This document shows positions 31,501 to 35,000 of a stretch of DNA of 35,000 nucleotides, one piece after another. Source of the DNA: Gracilaria gracilis. Its lineage: Eukaryota; Rhodophyta; Florideophyceae; Gracilariales; Gracilariaceae. Position numbers and translations under genes: made by a program. The stretch lies in NCBI GenBank assembly GCA_030374805.1, contig JARGSG010000141.1, forward strand, positions 25,001 through 60,000. Direction: 5' to 3'. The notes beneath the pieces were generated by a model. It saw nothing but the letters and a program-made list of their open reading frames with translations. It was not told the DNA's origin and did no database searches. How positions within the stretch are numbered: position 1 is the stretch's first letter; each line of letters starts with the position of its first letter.

Positions 31501-32977
31501 GCCATTGCAGTTGATGTTCAGAAAAGGTAAAAACTGATTCTCGCATGTTGGTAGGCCGAAACAAAAACTACTGAAATCGAAAAAAACCAGAAACCGTAAA
31601 AACTGAAATGCACTGGGAAACAGAAACTACCGAAATCAAAAAAAACCAAAAAAAACCAGAAACAGTGAAAACTGAAATGCACTCGGAAACAAAAACTACC
31701 GAAATCGAAAAAAACCAGAAACCATGAAAACTGAAATCTTAACCGATGGGTGAAAAACCAGAAATCGAAGAAACTGAACGCACATATATTTTTCTCTTTC
31801 GCTGGGTTGCATGTAACAAGTAAACCTCAGGAGCCTCTCTGCCTTTCATTTTGAAGAAGAAACTGTCATCAGACAGATGATGCAAGAAAACGTTTTTGAA
31901 TATATGTCTATGGTGCTGTGAAACTGCAGTAACACATTTCACAGCATTTCTACTGTACCAAAGTTAACATCATTTGGAAGTGAAAAATAAAGTTGCATGA
32001 AACGGTGTTCAAAGCTTTTCTGCAATGTATCAAAGAGGTTGAGACCCTTTTGAATGGTTACATATACATGTCAATGAAAATACGTGGCCATTGCAGTTGA
32101 TGTTCAGAAAAGGGAAAAATTGATTCTCGCATGTTGATAGGCCGAAACAAAAACTATTGAAATCGAAAAAAACCAGAAAAAACCAGAAACCATAGAAACT
32201 GAAATGCAATGAGAAACAGAAACTACCGAAATCGAAAAAAACCAGAAAAAACCAGAAACAATGAAAACTGAAATGCACTCGGAAACAAAAACTACCGAAA
32301 TCGAAAAAAACCAGAAACCATAGAAACTGAAATGCACTAAGAAACAAAAACTACCGAAATCGAAAAAAACCAGAAACCATGAAAACTGAAATCTTAACCG
32401 ATGGGTGAAAAACCAGAAATCGAAGAAACTGAACGCACAAATATTTTTCTCTTTCGCTGGGTTGCATGTAACAAGTAAACCTCAGGAGCCTCTCTGCCTT
32501 TCATTTTGAAGAAGAAACTGTCATCAGATAGATGATGCAAGAAAACATTTTTGAAGATATGTCTACGGTGCTGTGAAACTGCAGTAACACATTTCACAGC
32601 ATCTCTACTGTACGAAACTTGACATCATTTGGAAGTGAAAAATAAAGTTGCATGAAACGGTGTTCAACGCTTTTCTGCAATGTACCAAAGAGGTTGAGAC
32701 CCTTTTGAATGGTTACATATACATATCAATGACATTAGGTGGCCATTGCAATTGATGTTCAGAAAAGGTAAAAACTGATTCTCGCATGTTGGTAGGCCGA
32801 AACAAAAACTACTGAAATCGAAAAAAACCAGAAACCATAAAAACTGAAATGCACTGGGAAACAAAAACTGCCGAAGTCGAAAAAAACCAGAAACCATAGA
32901 AACTGAAATGCACACGGAAACAAAAACTACTGAAATCGAAAAAAACCAGAAACCGTAAAAACTGAAATGCAGTTTCA
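28582..32977. repeat. 586-bp tandem repeat array, second unit
   Basis: The AACCGATGGG anchors fall at 29983, 30569, 31155, 31741 and 32396, preserving the 586/586/586/655 spacing of the first unit, including the unit with the extra sub-repeat. Identical copy number in neighbouring units implies recent homogenisation of whole rDNA units. Confidence 0.93.
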
Positions 32978-35000
32978 GTCAAAATTGATTTTTAGAAAAT
33001 CTGAAAACCGGTCATGCTCGGTTTCGGTCAAAACCGATTTTCAAAAAAACAAAAAACCGGCACGACAAGGTGAAACGGTCTCGCAGAATCTAAGGGAACG
33101 CCTCCATGCTACGAATATACCCTTTGCTTAATTTTCAATTTCTATCATAATCGATTTTTGAAAATCTGAACACCGTCATGTGCAGTATTCAGTTTCGGTG
33201 AAAAGCAAAACTCGATTCTCAAGAATCTGGAAACCGGCATGCATGCATGCACAGGACTCGATGGCTTTCGGGGAAGAGGTTGTAAGGGTCATGTGCAGTT
33301 TTCAGTTTTCGTCAAAAGAGATTTTCAGCAAAACCGAAAATCGATTTTTCGAAGGACTGAAAACCAACATGCACAGGATTCAGAAGCTTGCGGGGTCTAG
33401 GAGTTTAGGGGAGTTCAATGATAATAATTTACGTGTAAACGATGTACTATACTATATACTACACTACTCTACAAAAAACTTAGTTTTCGATTTTGGTCAG
33501 AATCGATTTTCGGAAAACCGAAAACCGTTCATCTCCAGTTGCGGTCAAAACCGATTTTCAAAAAGCTAAAAATCGATTTTCGAAAACCGATAACCAACCA
33601 GGGCGTGGATTGGAAGGTGTGGGGGGCCCAGAGGTGCGAGAGTCTATGGATATCAGGGGTCGTAGACAGATCTCAATTTTCCTCAAAATCGATTTTCAGA
33701 AAAACCAAAAATCGATTTTCGAAAAACTGAAAACTGAAAACCGACATGCACAGCCTCGGAGGGTTTGCCGGTCTGGGGATTTCTGGAGAGGATGCGGATA
33801 ATATGTTAAGTGTAAATGATATACATGACTATACTAAACTACTCTACAATAAACCTAGTTTTCGATTACATTCAGAATCCACTTACACAAAACCGCAAAC
33901 CGTCCAGATTCAGTTTCGCTCAAAATCGATTTTAAAAAAACTGAAAATCGATTTTCGAAAAACCGAAAGCAGTGTTCGGGGGCTTGAGGGCTTGGGGCGG
34001 GGGGGAGGGGGGGGGGGTCTGGGGGTTTGGGGGTCACGAGCAGTTTTCAGTTTTGGTCAAAATTGATTTTCAGAAAAACCAAAAATCAATTTTCAGAGGA
34101 ACGAAAACCGACATGCACAAGGTTCAGGGGTTCAGGGGTCCGGGGGTTTCGGGGGCATGTGCAGTTTCCAGTTTTGGTCAAAATCGATTTTCAGAAAAAC
34201 CAAAAATCAATTTTCAGAGAAACGAAAACCGACATGCACAAGGTTCAGGGGTTCAAGGTTCAGGGGTTCAGGGGTCCGGGGGTTTGGGGGTCATGTGCAG
34301 TTTTCAGTTTCGGTCAAAATCAGTTTTCAGAAATTCTAAAAATCGATTTTCAGAAAACTGAAATTTTGGCATGCGCAGGGTTCGGGGGTTCGGGGGTTCG
34401 GGGGGTTTGGGTGTTTGGGGGTTGTGTGCAGTTTTCAGTTTTGGTCAAAATCGATTTTCAAAAAACTAAAAATCGATTTCTGAAAAACTGGAAACCGACA
34501 TGCGCAGGGTTCGGGGGTTCGGGGGTTTAGGTGTTGGGGGGGGTCATGGGCAGTTTTCAGTTTTGGTCAAAATCGATTTTCAAAAAACTGGAAATCGATT
34601 TCAGAAAAACTGAAAACCGACACGCGCAGGGTTCAGGGGTTCGGGGGCTTGGGGGTCTAGGGGTTTTAGGGGTTATGGACAGTTTTCAGTTTTGGTCAAA
34701 ATCGATTTTCAAAAAACTGGAAATCGATTTCAGAAAAACTGAAAACCGACACGCGCAGGGTTCGGGGGTTCGGGGGTTTAGGTGTTGGGGGGGTCATGGG
34801 CAGTTTTCAGTTTTGGTCAAAATCGATTTTCAAAAAACTGGAAATCGATTTCACAAAAACTGAAAACCGACACGCGCAGGGTTCGGGGGTTCGGGGGCTT
34901 GGGGGTCTAGGGGTTTTAGGGGTTATGGACAGTTTTCAGTTTTGGTCAAAATCGATTTTCAAAAAACTGAGAATCGATTTTCGAAAAACTGAACCGCCCA
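32978..35000. repeat. G-rich 121-136-bp array, second unit (cut by window end)
   Basis: Counterpart of 11386-13406, with AT-rich modules at 33418-33502 and 33797-33867; the third module lies beyond the window. Two one-G insertions relative to the first unit (near 34007 and 34537) shift the reading frames and account for the different open frames there. Confidence 0.92.

Overview
The window is nuclear ribosomal DNA of a eukaryote. All rRNA genes lie on the minus strand. It holds one complete rDNA unit (about 21,592 bp, measured from identical points at 1 and 21,593) plus about 13.4 kb of the neighbouring unit. The 18S, 5.8S and 28S sequences look most like a red alga (Rhodophyta) to me, judged from remembered 5.8S and 18S signature stretches. 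I hold this only moderately and name no species. There are no introns in the 18S genes and no recognisable 5S or tRNA gene.

Layout on the plus coordinate axis, with rRNA transcription running right to left: 28S 5' part (1-1005), ITS2, 5.8S (about 1785-1943), ITS1, 18S (2100-3868), then a 10.5-kb intergenic spacer (3869-14398). The spacer consists of a proximal segment probably containing the 5' ETS, three to four 156-bp repeats, an array of about seven 586-bp repeats with nested sub-repeats, a G-rich array of 121-136-bp repeats, and a unique 3' flank with a 28-C tract and a 22-bp palindrome. Next comes a 28S gene split in two (14399-14844 and 20426-22597), followed by a second copy of ITS2/5.8S/ITS1/18S/spacer (22598-35000).

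The 28S gene is interrupted by a 5.6-kb non-LTR retrotransposon on the PLUS strand, antisense to the rRNA. It has a 650-nt leader free of ATG, ORF1 (15494-17077: zinc-ribbon-like CX2C pair, coiled coil, RRM-like region) and ORF2 (17074-19971: APE endonuclease plus reverse transcriptase). The ORFs overlap by ATGA. A 450-nt 3' UTR carries three stem-loops and ends in C7 rather than poly(A). Both ORFs are intact. The 3' junction lies 4 bp past the classic R2 cleavage point, at the very end of the I-PpoI recognition sequence. About 600-700 nt of conserved 28S (much of domain V) that should lie between the two 28S fragments is absent, so this 28S copy cannot make a working ribosome.

The best candidate for something undescribed is this antisense, APE-type, rDNA-targeted retrotransposon together with its coupled 28S deletion. 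The repeat-rich spacer, built from a shared GAAATCGAAAAAAA / AAAATCGATTTT vocabulary, is the second point of interest. Apart from ORF1 and ORF2 I see no credible protein-coding genes.
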